NCBI GenBank assembly: GCA_015680685.1
Contig: MNCI01003975.1
Span: forward strand, 1,977,371 to 2,041,370
Reading direction: 5' to 3'
Length of the DNA: 64,000 nt
DNA from: Gnetum montanum
Taxonomy: Eukaryota > Streptophyta > Gnetopsida > Gnetales > Gnetaceae
The notes beneath the pieces were generated by a model. That model saw only the letters and a program-made list of their open reading frames with translations, had not been told where the DNA came from and ran no database searches. Below are positions 42,761 through 54,949 of the stretch, piece by piece; the stretch's first letter is position 1; every line of letters starts with the position of its first letter. Position numbers and translations under genes: made by a program.

Positions 42761-44033
42761 TAGTGCAAGAGAGCAAGATGCAGTGCAGTGCAACATGGTG
42801 TGGAGTGTAAATGCATCACAGTAGAGCTGCGCAGTGTTGCAAGGCTGCGTGAGTGGCACGAGAGGCATGGAGTTGGGGTTGCATAGGTGGCACAAGAGGC
42901 ATGACATACAGTAGTGGCAAAGGTAAGCAGATGGTAGGTGTAATTATTCTTTTGTTTTTGTGCCCTTGGGGCTAATCCCAAGAGCCTAATCCTAGCAATT
43001 GCGGTGCTATGGTTGGCCATAGCACTGTGGATAGCTACAGCCTACTGCAAGCTTGGCTGCAATCTACTAGTGGCTTAGCTACAGCTAGTTGCAAACCTGG
43101 CTACGAGCCTAGCCACGATTGGCTACAGGCACAACCAAAATTATATATATATATAGATTTTAAACGTAGGGGGTCAGGGTTTGAACCCACAACCTCCTAT
43201 TTAAAAAAATTTAAGTTATTATTATTATTATTTTATTCCACCTTGCCTCGGTGGTTAATGTGGTGGTTCGACCAATGACAAGGTAAGGGTTTGGTATGGG
43301 TAAATAGTGATTCCAAGTTGATTTTTGACCCTAAAATTTTGAATTTTTTTGACATAATAATTTAATAATTTAATATTATTTTAATGCATGGATAATGAAA
43401 ACTTTAAATGTCAATATCTCCCAGACTGTAAGTCCAATTTAGACGAATTTTGTACCATTCAAATTGTCTCGACAAGTACTACATGTTGGACATAGTTTCA
43501 GGGTTCAAAAATGAAGTTAATTTTTTAATATTTAAAAAGAACAAACTAGCCTATTTTGTCATATTGACATTTGTAGGCTGACATATGGTAACTTGGAATT
43601 TTCTAGATTACTTGGATAGTAAATTTCAACAAAATATGATTAATTCAAGTTATAGTTACCAACTTTCTGGAAAGAAATTTAACAATGATCCTAATCGACT
43701 AATAATTATAGTATTAAGATGGGTAAGAGTTACCTGAACCGGTGTATCATTATCTTACCAACATCTCTTGTAATTGATGAAGCTTGATGAGGTATGATCA
43801 AATCTTCATCAGTTAATGATATTCATGAAAGAAATTTTGCTGGTTGTTGGGATCTAGATGCCTAATCCATTGTTTGTGAAGTCAATGGAAAGGTATCTTC
43901 TAACTTGCATCACAAATATATGGTACATCCTATGACGATCAATGGCTTTCCCTTTGTTATGGCTTCAAGTTTCATCATCTGATTCATGTTATAGTCAACC
44001 TATGTTTCTGAATGGTCCTTGGGTCGTGGTTTT
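42761..44033 (-). other. 5' internal (leader) region of element F
   Basis: No convincing frame. Contains GCTACAG/TGGCTACGA-type short repeats (43020-43130), a TA run (43142-43156), GGTTTGAACCC at 43178-43188 resembling a tRNA B box, and the block at 43405-43520 shared with G (22530-22640). Confidence 0.55.
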
Positions 44034-44044
44034 CTCTAATACCA
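44034..44044 (-). other. Primer-binding site, initiator tRNA-Met (element F)
   Basis: Minus strand TGGTATTAGAG, two bases from the 5' LTR; same variant as G. Confidence 0.75.
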
Positions 44045-44046
44045 AT

Positions 44047-44684
44047 TGTGACATCCCATCCCTGGATGTCATGGCAAACATCAAATATATTATATATTAG
44101 ACATTATGCATACAAAGAAAATATACCAATGTGAAATATAAGTGATATTTAGCATTATGTATAAAGGAAATAATAGGAAAATTGTAGAAAAAGAAAGAAA
44201 AGAATGCTTTATTAATATGGAAAATTGTATTTGGATCGTGCTTTGTGAGTGTTCCTTGGGGTTTTCTTTTTTTGAAATCTATATCCCTTAGAGGCAATCG
44301 AGCACTACCACCATAATTAGGCCTATAACCTGGCTAGAAGGGATAGCTAGTCCACTTCCTATCCCACTTCACCTAGCTTCCTATGACTTACCTATACCAA
44401 CTTCGCCACCCCATGACTTGGCTATACTAGCTCTGCCATTCCCATGACTTACCTACACCAACTCTACCATTTCCATGCTAACACAAGCTCTAACCCCAAG
44501 TATAAATGCCTTCGGTCAAACCCCCAAAGGTTACCTAAAGAGACACATACATTATTACAACATGCCCTTTTGGGTCTTAATCACAACTACCCTTTTGAGT
44601 CTTGTTAAGATAACAATAACACTTGTTATGAAGAGACATCATCTTCATTAGGTAATTGCATCATTTGGGAATGGGGATGTGATA
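44047..44684 (-). repeat. 5' LTR of element F
   Basis: 638 bp, TGTGACATCCC to ...GGGGATGTGATA. Contains CCAAGTATAAATGCC near 44498, a TATA-like block readable on the plus strand only. Followed by GGCTC and the resumption of D. Confidence 0.92.
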
Positions 44685-44689
44685 GGCTC

Positions 44690-45560
44690 CATAGCCCACA
44701 CTTCTTTCTGCATTATTATCATTCTTAATATCATCAAATTACCACTTGACATACTAAATCTCCTTCTACATACAGTACTCACTATCCTCAGTAGCTCCAT
44801 GCACCTCATACCTCCACTCCCTTGCCAGTTGTGCCACCTATGTAAGATGAAATCCCTCTACAACCCCAATAGTAGAATGTCACAAGAGTTGTAAACTTAC
44901 AAGTGGATGATAATTCAAGTAGTTCTATGAGTAAGCCTTGAAAAGGTCATTTTTTAGTCTTAATAGTCCTCCCAAACCATCATAGGCATTTATGGCTATG
45001 GACTCCTCTCAAATTATCCTAGGAATGTAAAGCAAATCACCTTCAAACCAAAGTCCCCAAAATATTCAAACTATCACATTAACTCATGCATTCATAGACT
45101 AGATAAAAGAAGGACATCTTCCCAAGAAGAGAACTAACCTTTGAAGTCCTTTGTTCTATTTGCAGATTATAGGAAATGATCCATGCAAGGATTCATTAGG
45201 CTCAAGTTTTGGTATAAATTTAATCTTCTAAGAGCTGTATATAACATTAAATCAACCTCTTGTAAAGAAATGTAATATTAGGCTGGAGCTTGCAGATCAA
45301 TGCATCATTGTTTCATTAGGATTAGTACAAGAAATAATAATTAGTGTTAGTGGATGGGTCATATTTGGCATATTTCCTAGTAATTTATGTGGATAATTGT
45401 AAGGGAGACTTCTCAAATAATTAGTGTTAGTACCATTAATGCTAAGCTAAGAATCTAAGGTCTCTCGTTGGAAATTTCCAAGGAGAATAAGTTTGATAAA
45501 ATAGAGAAGAAAATAGTTCCATGTATTAGGTATAGTGACACAAGATGCAACTGCACAAAG
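44690..45560 (+). pseudogene. gag-pro: Gag tail and protease of element D
   Basis: Resumes after F with a Pro/Thr-rich tail (STPLPVVPPM near 44815). The protease region follows: IKEGHLPKKRTN near 45109, PLFYLQIIGNDP near 45155, DSLGSSFGINLIF near 45200 where LLDLGSGVNLI is expected, VKKCNIRLELADQCI near 45265, VSLGLVQEIIIS near 45310, LEISKENKFDKIEKKIVPCI near 45470. Many stops. Confidence 0.85.
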
Positions 45561-46019
45561 AAAATATGAACAATCTAGAGCACATCTATTATAGCATGCA
45601 AAATGCATGCTAAGACTACCAATATTCAAAGTTACTTATATGCAATAGCCAAAAAATCATAAGACATCCAATGGTTCACTATAGATAATAGCTCTAGTTC
45701 TACCATGTGCATGGAACTAGTAGAGATCCTCATAAGTGCACATAAAGATAAGATGGACAAAATTAGATACCAACTCTTAGAAGATAAGCACTAAAAAGAA
45801 TAAGATATAAATACACTTCCAAATCGGAACCCTTGGAGTTGAAATCCTTAATGATGTCTCTAGAATATGTATTCTCTACTCATCTAAATAAACAACAACA
45901 ATTGACTCATGCATATGCCAACATTAGATCTACATAGATTTTACTATAAAGCATAATAGATAACCATAAAGGAGGTTGAACCAAAAGCTAAAATAAGTTA
46001 TTATAAAGAAGGTTAAGAA
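45561..46019 (+). pseudogene. Linker between protease and RT of element D
   Basis: Matches the post-protease segment of element C: IQSYLYAIAKKS near 45625, CMELVEILISAHKDK near 45705. B and C lose similarity to D shortly after this point. Confidence 0.7.
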
Positions 46020-46560
46020 ATTCTCAAGCCTAGATTCATTTATCTAGTGATAGATAGTGAGTGGGTAAGCTTACTTATTATTGTACCAAAGAAAAGGAGG
46101 ACAATGAAGAGTCTATATAGACTTTTGGTTATTGAACATGGCTACTTTTAAAGATCACTTTCCATTACCATTTGTGGACCAAGTGTTGAACACAATTATA
46201 GGGAATAGCCATTATAGTCTTCTAGATGGGCATAGTGAATACAATCAAATCCAAATTGCTTTAGAAGACTAGGTCAAAACAATGCTCATACTTCCCTAAG
46301 GCATTTTTGCATATAGAAAGATGTTTTTTGATTTCTGTAATATTCCTATAATCTTCCAACTCCTAGTTCTTAACACCTTTTAGCAAAAAATTGGTAGTGG
46401 TGTAGAAGTATTTATTTGTCACTTCTCCACCTATAATGCTAATTTCTAACAAGCTTTGGAGTGTCTTAAGTAGGTATAGAAATGATGTATAAAAATAAAC
46501 CTGTAGCTCAACTATATAAAAAAAACCATATAATAGCCTAGGAGGGCATCATCTTAGGGC
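46020..46560 (+). pseudogene. Reverse transcriptase of element D
   Basis: Gypsy RT remnant: WVSLLIIVPKK near 46060, FKDHFPLPFVDQVLNTIIGN near 46150-46205, YSLLDGHSEYNQIQIALED near 46214-46270 (first catalytic Asp kept), GIFAYRKMFFDFCNIP near 46300-46345. The YxDD block, expected near 46420, is not legible (IGSGVEVFICHFS stands there). Multiple stops and frameshifts. It is the only LTR-element RT with core motifs in the window. Confidence 0.88.
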
Positions 46561-46629
46561 ACTGGATTTTAGAATAAGGTATTGAGGTGAACCTTGAAGA
46601 TGTAAAGGTTATCCAAGGAATCACCAAAT

Positions 46630-47230
46630 AACCTCAAACAGTTAAAGATTTGAGGTCATTCCTTGGACATATTGGTTACTATATACGTTTCCTTAAAAAC
46701 TTCTCAAAAATCATGAAACTACTTGTTAATGTCATTAACAAGGATGCAATATTTAAGTGAACTAAGGAATGTGAATAGGAATTTTGATACTTAAAGAAAA
46801 AATTGTAGAAACACTAATTTTATGCACATCTAATTATTCTAAAGCTTTTCATATCATGACAAATACATCCAATTATGCATCGAGAGCAATGCTTACAGGT
46901 AATTTCCAAAATGTATCCATTATACAAGTAGAAGCATTGTAAGTACACAACTTAATTACACTACAATAGAAAAGAAGCTAACAATAGTAGTGTATGTTCT
47001 TAAAAAATTTAGGACCTATGTGCTTGCATACCCTATTTTGTGCACACTGATCATAGTGTTATTTACTTTCCCATGAAAAAGCCAATAGTGAGCCCTTGTG
47101 CTATACAATAATTGGTAGTCCTGTGGAAGTTTGATTTGAAAAAGATGAATAGAAAGGAAAAAAACATGATTGTCGATCATTTTTCGCAGTTAAAATAACA
47201 AGGCTGATGAAGAGCCTTTATCTAATTAGT
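46630..47230 (+). pseudogene. RT connection and RNase H of element D
   Basis: VKDLRSFLGHIGYYIRFLKNFSKI at 46640-46712 is the Gypsy RT-RNase H linker. NYTTIEKKLTIVVYVLKKFRTYVL near 46955-47025 and a TDHSVI-like piece near 47045 follow. MIVDHFSQL near 47168 closes the domain. Confidence 0.85.
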
Positions 47231-47439
47231 TTCTAGATGAGATTCATTTTGCTAAGACAACTAAAGTTTCAACACTTAGGATTACAAACTAGTATAATGA
47301 ATTCCTCTCTTATCTAACCACATAAGAGACTTCTATGAAATGAAACCATAGGACAAAATTATAGTTCCTCCATTAGGTCAAATACTACATTGAGATAGAT
47401 GGTAACCTCTACAAAATCTATATAATTGGCCTAATATGA

Positions 47440-48350
47440 TAGTGTGTTCCTGATGAAGATCAATTATGAGTCAACTAGGATGCTCATAAGGATCCTTATA
47501 GGGACCATTACATAGAAAGAAGAATTGTCATAAAAATTAATGGAAGGCTATTTTTGGCTTACAATATTTAAGGATGTCCATCATTTCATTCATTCATGTA
47601 AACAATGTAAAGGAGATAGAGGGATGACAACTAGGACAGAAGGGTCCTAATAGTGGATTTAACTACTTGAGCCTTTTGACCTTTGGGGAATTAATTTCAT
47701 GGGAACCATCACTTCCATGTCCAAAGAAAAGTATTACATTATTATTGTTATTGAAGATTGTAGTAAATGAACTAAACCTATAGTTGTCATTGACTATATT
47801 TCTTTCACAATAGCTTGATTCTTTCAATAGCAGGTTGCAAATAGGTTTGGTATGCACAGGGCATTACTTTCTAATAAGGGGACCTATTTCATGAGTGCTA
47901 TATTTTGCAACTTAATCTAATTTTTAGAAGTAGAACATAAACTCATAACTCCTTACCACCTCCAAACCAATAAACAAGCTAAAGTTACCAATAGGAATAT
48001 CACAAAATTTTTGACAAGAACCATTACTAGATAGAGGAAGGATTGGAGCACCAAACTTAACAATGCCATATGGGCCTATTTCTTAACGTGGAGACTTCCT
48101 ATAGGCTAGTCTCCTTATGAGATAGTGTATAGAAAAGTTCCTGAGCTTTTAATTCAAACTAAACTTTGTACACACAATTGCATGTAACCTTGACTTGAAC
48201 ATTGACCTGGCATAGAATGAAAGACTAATGATGCTCAACCTATTCAATGGCAATAGAAGGGTGTCCTAGATGATGAATGAAGTGCACAAGGCATACCATA
48301 AACAATGACATTTCAACTAGAAGATAAGGTTCTCTATTAGAAGGATTATA
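47440..48350 (+). pseudogene. Integrase of element D
   Basis: Zinc-binding N-terminus decayed (QCVPDEDQ near 47443, HH/CC pieces to 47610). Core: FDLWGINFMGTI near 47678 and YYIIIVIEDCSK near 47730 around the first Asp; FGMHRALLSNKGTYFMSAIF near 47845-47905 (second Asp is Asn); a PYHLQTNKQAKVTN block near 47960; DWSTKLNNAIWAYFLTWR near 48040; SPYEIVYRKVPEL near 48110. Read in shifting frames with stops. Confidence 0.87.
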
Positions 48351-49560
48351 CATTGTACACTAACCTTTTTCTTCGAAGGCTATGATGATTTACCATCCAA
48401 TAAGCCCTTAAAAGCACATGCAAATAAACATCCAATAACTAAAATCCTTTAAAAGCTTCTAAGTAATAAGCTACAACTACAAGACCTTAACATAAGGTCA
48501 AGCTTGCTTAATTTTTAGAATCTTCTCATTTCAACTTATTTAGGGGGAGAACATCTACCTTAACATCTTGGAGAGGATGAAAGTTTTATATTTTTTGTTT
48601 TGTTTTTTCATACATATTTTCTTCCTATATTTTATATTTTCTTGACCTTTTGATTTTCTTATATATTTTTCTTTCAATTTTCCTTTACTTCATTGCCATT
48701 CATGTTTTTCTCCCTTTTTCTTTTCTTACCATGTATGACTTTATTTTGTCATTATTGCAAATTTTGATTATTACTAAATGCAACTATCAAGATTATTATT
48801 TGCCTATCTAGACCAACTTTATTTTTGGATTATTCTCTCTAGTAAAGAGTTATTAATTCTATAATGGTACAAGGTAGTGAGCTTACGACATCCATCTATT
48901 TCATCTGTCTCAAAGTAATTTATCATGATAGCATGATGGTTCTTTCAAATTAAAACTAAAAGTAATTTATGATCTCATTATCCAACGAATTGAGGAAGAA
49001 CCAAATGGAAATGGAAAAGGATGTGGTCTTAATTATATTTGTTAAGTTCTCTTATTAAATTTCTTCCTAAGTCTTATCACTCATGGGATGTATCATGATT
49101 CCTCCTATAATCCACAAAGGAAGTATATCTTTGTAAAAGTATAGTTTGTCAAAAGAAAATAAATGAAAATAAAAATACACCTTTTTGAAAATCTCTTAAG
49201 ATACAAGCATTAGTTATGGGAATGGAAAGACATGTTACCAATGCTTAAAGGCACCCCTCTAACTAAGGCCCAAATTTCTTCCTTAACATATCTAACTATT
49301 TACTTCTTCTTTTTCCTTATTCTCATGGAGTAATGATCATATCTATGGTTGTTATAGTTTCATGATGGTAGGAAAGGAGAAGCACAGTAAAGTGAGGCCA
49401 TTGCCAATGGTATTAAGTTTATCTAGACCCTGAAGAGAATCATCTTAATCACACATTTCACAAGGATCTCCTAAGGCTACGATCTACATTCTTATTTCTC
49501 AATTTATCTTTAGACCTATTCTAACACTTCGCTCTCTTAACTCAGTGCTTGGTACCATGT
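48351..49560 (+). other. 3' region of element D
   Basis: Non-coding now. AGGGGGAGAACATCTACC (48542-48559) then a T-rich stretch; GGTAGTGAGC...CATCCATC (48870-48895); AAGCATTAGTTATGGGAATGG (about 49207) and CTCTAACTAAGGCCC (about 49257) match B and C blocks in order. The 3' LTR was not recognised. Confidence 0.65.
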
Positions 49561-50439
49561 TCATTTGATCATTTTTGGTTTATACATTGCATGATCCTAA
49601 GACAATTCATTATAAAGGTATGGTGTTTAACCTAGGTTACCATTTGATATCCAAGGAGCATATAGGAATTTTTAGGAATCATCCTACTTTTGGAAGAATC
49701 CACTTGCATAGCTCTTACTTTCTTCAATTTAAATTTCATGACCATGAGCCTTGACTAGGTTGCTTACAATCTTGATAAGCTACATCATCCAATATTCTAT
49801 TTATTCTATTTTGAAAAACATATCTTATTTCAATATTCCAAATACTCAATTCATTTCAATTCATGAACAAGGATCTAATAATTTGTTATTGCCTTTATTC
49901 CATAATTTTCTAGTTTCCATTTGGCTCTTGTTTCATGTTGAAAGTCTCCAAAAATCCCTTACTTTCTAATTTCAAATTTTGGTATGAATAAACCTATTAA
50001 CAAAGTTGAATACATTGATGTAGTATAAAAATACTATATGTGCATGTGAAACTTTGTTTATTTTTTCACATTTTGCATCAAATGTAAAGGAAGTTTTTAC
50101 AATTTTTTAGAGCCCAAAACCTTCTAGTAGCCATAACTTTCTTACCACATACCCAATTCAACCTATTTTTTGATCCTAAAGCTTCTAGGGGTATACATTA
50201 CAATGTGGAGGCATTAACACTAGGCTTTGTTAATAATTTTTCTAACATCCTATATACCAAGTATTAATAGAATGATTAAAAGAATTAATGTCAATACACA
50301 ACTATCTTTAAAGCCAAAATTAAATAATAATAAAATATTCTTGTGCATCTACAATTACTAAAAAGACTTAATTATCAATTTTTTTTGCCAAACCTAACAT
50401 GAAGAACAAACAAAGAGTATCAAGACTTAAGAGATTAAA
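49561..50439. other. Unassigned DNA right of D
   Basis: A 72-codon run (49751-49969) looks like chance AT-rich text. No gene, RNA or repeat recognised; D's missing 3' LTR could lie here in unrecognisable form. Confidence 0.35.
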
Positions 50440-52960
50440 CCAAAACAACTAATCTAGGGTTATTCACATGACTGTGGATATCCCCAAAACAAGGATCGCA
50501 AGTAGTAGGGCCATTGCAGCCTAGGGGAAAATGACCTTAGGAAGAAAGAGGATAATAAAAAAAACCACAGACAGCTAAGGTAAAACATGTTACCAGGTCC
50601 TTTTGATAAGATCTTGAGGTAAAATCTATTCATTAGATTTTCACATAGTGATAGGAAAATCCAAGTAGGATGAGGTCCTAAGACCTAGGCCTAATTTTGA
50701 GGGCATCCTTACAAAGTTCTATTTAGAGAAAGTCTAAAGAAAGCAGGTCTAAAGTTCAAATCTCTAAGAATTAAACTTTGAGCCCTTCCTTTATCTAGTG
50801 CTAGAAGAGATGAAGACTCAATTACAAGAGTCTCTGCTATGGCCAACCCTTCCACTAGTGGGGAACGGTACTTAGGGAAGACCTACCTCTTTTAGAATAA
50901 TTATTAAGAAGATGCCATAGTAAAGATCAAAGACATTATCATCTCCTATTTGGTTGAGGTCATAGTAGAAGCCCTTAGATTACCTAACACTAGGGCAAAG
51001 TTACTAAAGAAATCTAATGAGACAAACCTAGAAACATAAAAGAAATGGATGCAGCAGTGCTATGGAGTAAACCACAAGAAGTATAATCCCTCACTAAAAA
51101 AAATCAAACTTATTTCAAGATCAGAACTTATCATCTCAATCCAAGAGTGAGGCTATGTAAGGTGACAACCTTCTTTGCAAGGACATGTTCAACATTGAGT
51201 AAAAAATTCCAAGTCAACCTTCTTTAAGTCATCTTCTTGAAAATAGAAAAGTCATTCAAGGAGAATGAGAAAGATAGAAAGAAACTCCCTTTTCCTTGCT
51301 TGATTAGAAAACTATATAAAAAGGGGAGGAATAAATTACTTCACAAATTATATCATTCATAGGGTTCTTATCACATCATGGTAGAAGATGATAAAAGAGA
51401 AGGCTTCTACCAAGCTTCAAAAGGAAAAAGTGCCATCATCACTACCAATAACAACACTAGAAATGATTCCTAAAATGGCAATAGTTGCTAAATGCCTAAG
51501 GAGAATTAGGAAATAATATTTGTGACAACAAGCCTCTGGAGGTGATGGTGAACCCTCATCGAGGTCACTAGGATCATTAGCTACTTGATAGATGAACTCA
51601 GCCAACTATTCTCTATAGAAAGGGACTAGACCATCCCAATGCTAGAGAAGCTACTTTTCCTATTCTTGGATAAGAATTTCTTAAAATATATGGTAATGCA
51701 GAAATCTTCTCTATCATGCTAGAAGAAGGAGAAGGTGAAATAGTCTTGGTCATGCCATGAAAATGCTAGAAGACTATAATAGATGTGCTTGTAGATTGAA
51801 TTAAAGAAGCCTTGAGTGTTCCTATAGTTGTTGTCCCTAATGTTATTGCAATGGTAGATGTTCAACTATCTACTATAGCTAGAAGTAAAGGGATAAGTAC
51901 AACATAGAACAAAGAAGTGTTGGAACTATTGGTCAAAATTGGACAATTGTTCTAGAGATCCTTGATCTTCTAGAAGATATTTTAGCCACCTAGACATAGC
52001 TGTTGTAGACAAGGGATAAGCTTCTAATTATACATGTACAACTCAATGAGGCCACCACTAGCAATTAATGGTTGGTAGTGAAGGTTGCAAAATTTAGGAC
52101 TCACTTATTTGATCCATCCATTCCTAAGCCTAATCTTACTAGATATAAAGCTTTCCAACAGCTTCAACAAAAAGTTCAAGAGGCTAAGAATGTGAAATGA
52201 CTATCTTTGATGCATCATTGTCTAAAGTAATGATGAACATCACCAATCATGAATTTTAAGAGACATTCAAGAAAAATGTTGTCTTGACTCAGGAGAATCA
52301 TCATTTATAGAACCTTGAAGAGTAAAAAGAATAATTGGTAGAATACATCTGTCAACACTAGAAATAACTTACTAAAGTGAACTAGGATATTAGAAGGTTG
52401 GCTACTAAAAATAGTAATCTCTTAATGGATGGGGTTCATGCCCCTCACTAGAAGACTACCATTGAGATCACTACCTAAAAACATAAGGTCCTCAAATATG
52501 AAAAAGTGAAAACTCATTACAAGAACTAGGTCAAGATGCTCAAGTGAAAAATCATTATAAGAACTAGGTAATGAAGCACTCTAGAAAAGAGATAATATTT
52601 TTTAACCCATATTTAATGGACTCAATGCCTATAACCAAGATAAGATTTGCCCAAAGGAGTTGTAAATTGAGGAAATAATAGAATACATTAAGTTAGCCAA
52701 CCTCTAACATGTAAACTTGGAAATTCTGATAGCAGGGAGACCTAGGTTAGAGCTAGAGAAGCAAGTGACCAACTCTTATCTTCTATATGAGGCAGAGTTT
52801 GAGCTCCATGAAACACCACAAAAAATTTCATGTTATGAGCATTTCCCACCATGTAGCCTTCACCCCATGAAACCCAAAGTAAAGCTTCATTATAAATGTG
52901 AAGATTGTAACTTACAGGGGGTAATCTCACATACTTCATATTTTTGGGGCTAAAAATGCC
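50440..52960 (+). pseudogene. Unidentified decayed coding region
   Basis: Family not recognised. Plus-strand text is protein-like in pieces: a basic N-terminal part from about 50470, FRTHLFDPSIPKPNLTRYKA near 52095, QQLQQKVQEAKN near 52155, a Lys/Glu-rich coiled-coil-like part 52300-52600, and a final open piece 52717-52953 with SYLLYEAEFELHE and LHYKCEDCNLQGV (two Cys in CEDC). It could be a transposon-borne accessory gene; no retrotransposon domain identified. Confidence 0.35.
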
Positions 52961-54135
52961 TCATAAGTAGTCAAAGCCTCATTTTCTAAGTAGAAAAGTT
53001 ACCTAGTATCTATATTTGGGCTTGCGAGGTCCAAAATACTTTTTGGGATGCCAAAAATGGCAATTTGATGGGTTATATGGGGGCTATACACTTTTCTACG
53101 CTAGAAACATTGACAAGGGGAAAATCTCACCTACCCCAGTGTGGAGAGGTAGATCCCAACATGGAGATGTGGGGGAACCTTAATGCCCAACGTGAAGGAT
53201 TTTGGTCTTTCACCCCAACATTTAAATTCCTATTCCCTAGCATGGAAGCTATATGAGCAAGATTTTTGCATTTTAATGACATCAAGTTTGAACAACCACT
53301 TCAACAAGCATGGCAAAAGGATTAGCATGGAAGATCTACCTCCAATGTAGAAGGTGTTCCCTCATTACTATTTATAGTAAATAGAATGGCCATCTCACCT
53401 ATATGAGGCAAAAATTTGCAATCAATTTGTAGATATTTTTTTAGCCAATTTGTAGCAAAAATCATGGTCCAAAACCTATAAAAACAAAACACCCATACCA
53501 TTTATAAGCTCTAAAATTTTTGCAATTTGACACTTTTGCAATTTTCAAGCACATATGCAGCCTCTTGGATCCTTCTAGTGTGGAACCTTTACAATTTTGT
53601 TACCCCCTTTGCAATCCCTTTGAGACTTGTGGAGTTTTGGTGTTAACATTGCATTTATGGGATTTCCAACCACTAGCATGGAGCAATCTAGTAGTCAAAT
53701 TTTCCAAAGGAGGTTCAAAAGCATTAGGATTTCTCACCCCCCAATAATGACCAAGTTGTAGATCTAAAGTTGCAACAAAGGAGGTTCAAAAGCATTAGGA
53801 GTGGCTTAGTATCTAAATCATGGAGCAAATCACATCAGCTCCAATAGGCTTTGAACTACTACTTTAGTGAATCTCTTTTTGCTCTCTCACAGGCAACTCT
53901 TGTACACATTCCTAAACTTATTCTTTATTATTTAGACGGTGTAATCCTTCCAATTTTAGATTGTGTCTTAACTTCTGAAATTTAGCTTTTCCCCATCTTT
54001 CCTAGCTAAGAAAATTGGTAGCCTACTAAAACCAAGTTCCAATGGAAAAACACCAACTTTTCACTTTGGTTTTTAGCCTTTTCCCCCTCATCAATGTTGG
54101 ATTCGAAAGGTGTGAGATTCCCCTCATCTCACCCC

Positions 54136-54178
<43 letters not shown>

Positions 54179-54499
54179 CACACCCCCTTGGCACCCCCTT
54201 CCATGTCCAATGTATAAGTAGTTAAGGGGCTAGCATGGATGAGGCTTATTACCAACTCTTCCAACTTTTTATTTTTGGTAAAGGGGTAAACCCCCCTTAC
54301 CCCCACTTAATAATTATAGAAATAGCTCCATTTTCAGCCTTTTTTTGCTTCCTTTGACTATTTTTGAATTTCACTTGTTGGGATTTACCTCTATTTTTCC
54401 CTTTTATAGCCTGTTTGAAGCCATTTTTCGTGTTATAATCATGTCTTTCCAATAGTGCCCCAAGTTGCCTTTCACCTTCATTGGTAAATGTCCTAGCCA
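52961..54499. other. Possible LTR and leader before Gypsy J
   Basis: No gene. GGAGGTTCAAAAGCATTAGG occurs twice (53710 and 53779), GAGGTAGATCCCAACATGG-type text near 53145. A TC microsatellite lies at 54139-54176. The region stands where a 5' LTR of J would be, but no second LTR copy was found. Confidence 0.35.
54139..54176. repeat. (TC)19 microsatellite
   Basis: 38 bp of uninterrupted TC. Confidence 0.98.
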
Positions 54500-54949
54500 A
54501 CATGTCATGAGGTTTTATGACCCCAAAGACCTTGCCATCATTGAATGCAATTAATCTTTGAGGGTTAAGGAAAAAAGTTCAAACTTTGCGATCATAAATG
54601 AAGAGTGTTATAACTACATCTGTGTTAAAGTGCAAGCTAGCATGGTAATTCCATGCTTGAAAGCAGAATCCAAAAGGGAGTTTGAACTCATCCATAACAA
54701 TGGCAAAGAGTACATCCCTTTCCTCTATGACCAAATACCTCTCATAGATATTTATGTTGGCATCTTGGCTTAATTGATTTAGATGGATGAGGAAGATGAC
54801 AAACATAGCTCAAAGGAACAATAGAAAGAGAAGGATGAGTTTAGGGTAGAATTTGAGCTGAAAAACATCTTGAAAGGGTTGTTTTAATAAACAACTCTGA
54901 AGGCAAACAAGCCTTCCCCTCATTCCTTTGTCTTCTCCATGGGCATAGT

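Larger units (their letters stand above)
39319..44684 (-). mobile_element. Element F: non-coding LTR retrotransposon with captured host sequences
   Basis: 5,366 bp, minus strand, with perfect 5-bp target duplication GGCTC (39314-39318 and 44685-44689), inside the gag tail of D. 5' LTR 44047-44684, Met-tRNA primer site 44034-44044, internal 39956-44046, polypurine tract 39956-39975, 3' LTR 39319-39955. No gag, PR, RT, RNase H or IN is recognisable, as in large retrotransposon derivatives (LARDs). Inside, in its own sense, are a CCR4-type gene copy (41560 to 40375) and a 5S rRNA-derived segment (42323 to 42262). Also present are a 22-bp minisatellite and a conserved block shared with G. LTRs differ by roughly 8-10 percent by eye. 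Confidence 0.9.
25822..49560 (+). mobile_element. Element D: old autonomous Gypsy element split by three nested insertions
   Basis: The four coding pieces 25822-26694, 31089-31777, 38807-39318 and 44690-48380 join at the target duplications of E, C and F into one order: gag, protease, RT, RNase H, integrase. Each junction was checked against the open gag of A or the PR region of B: SM/(L)DI at E, STKV/NNMWDSL at C, and YGYYVQ...PSG/SIAH at F. It is thus the autonomous relative of A, B and C, far more decayed. The 3' region (48380-49560) shares blocks with B and C. Its own LTRs and primer site were not found; G sits directly upstream of the gag start, and the right end is uncertain. Confidence 0.85.

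Noticed and set aside
42576-43020. Overlapping minus-strand frames rich in His, Pro and Tyr (66, 94 and 121 codons)
   Set aside because: They are translations of the 22-bp minisatellite and its flank in three frames; no family resemblance.
54124-54306. Minus-strand frame with an Arg-Glu repeat
   Set aside because: The RERERE run is only the (TC)19 microsatellite translated.
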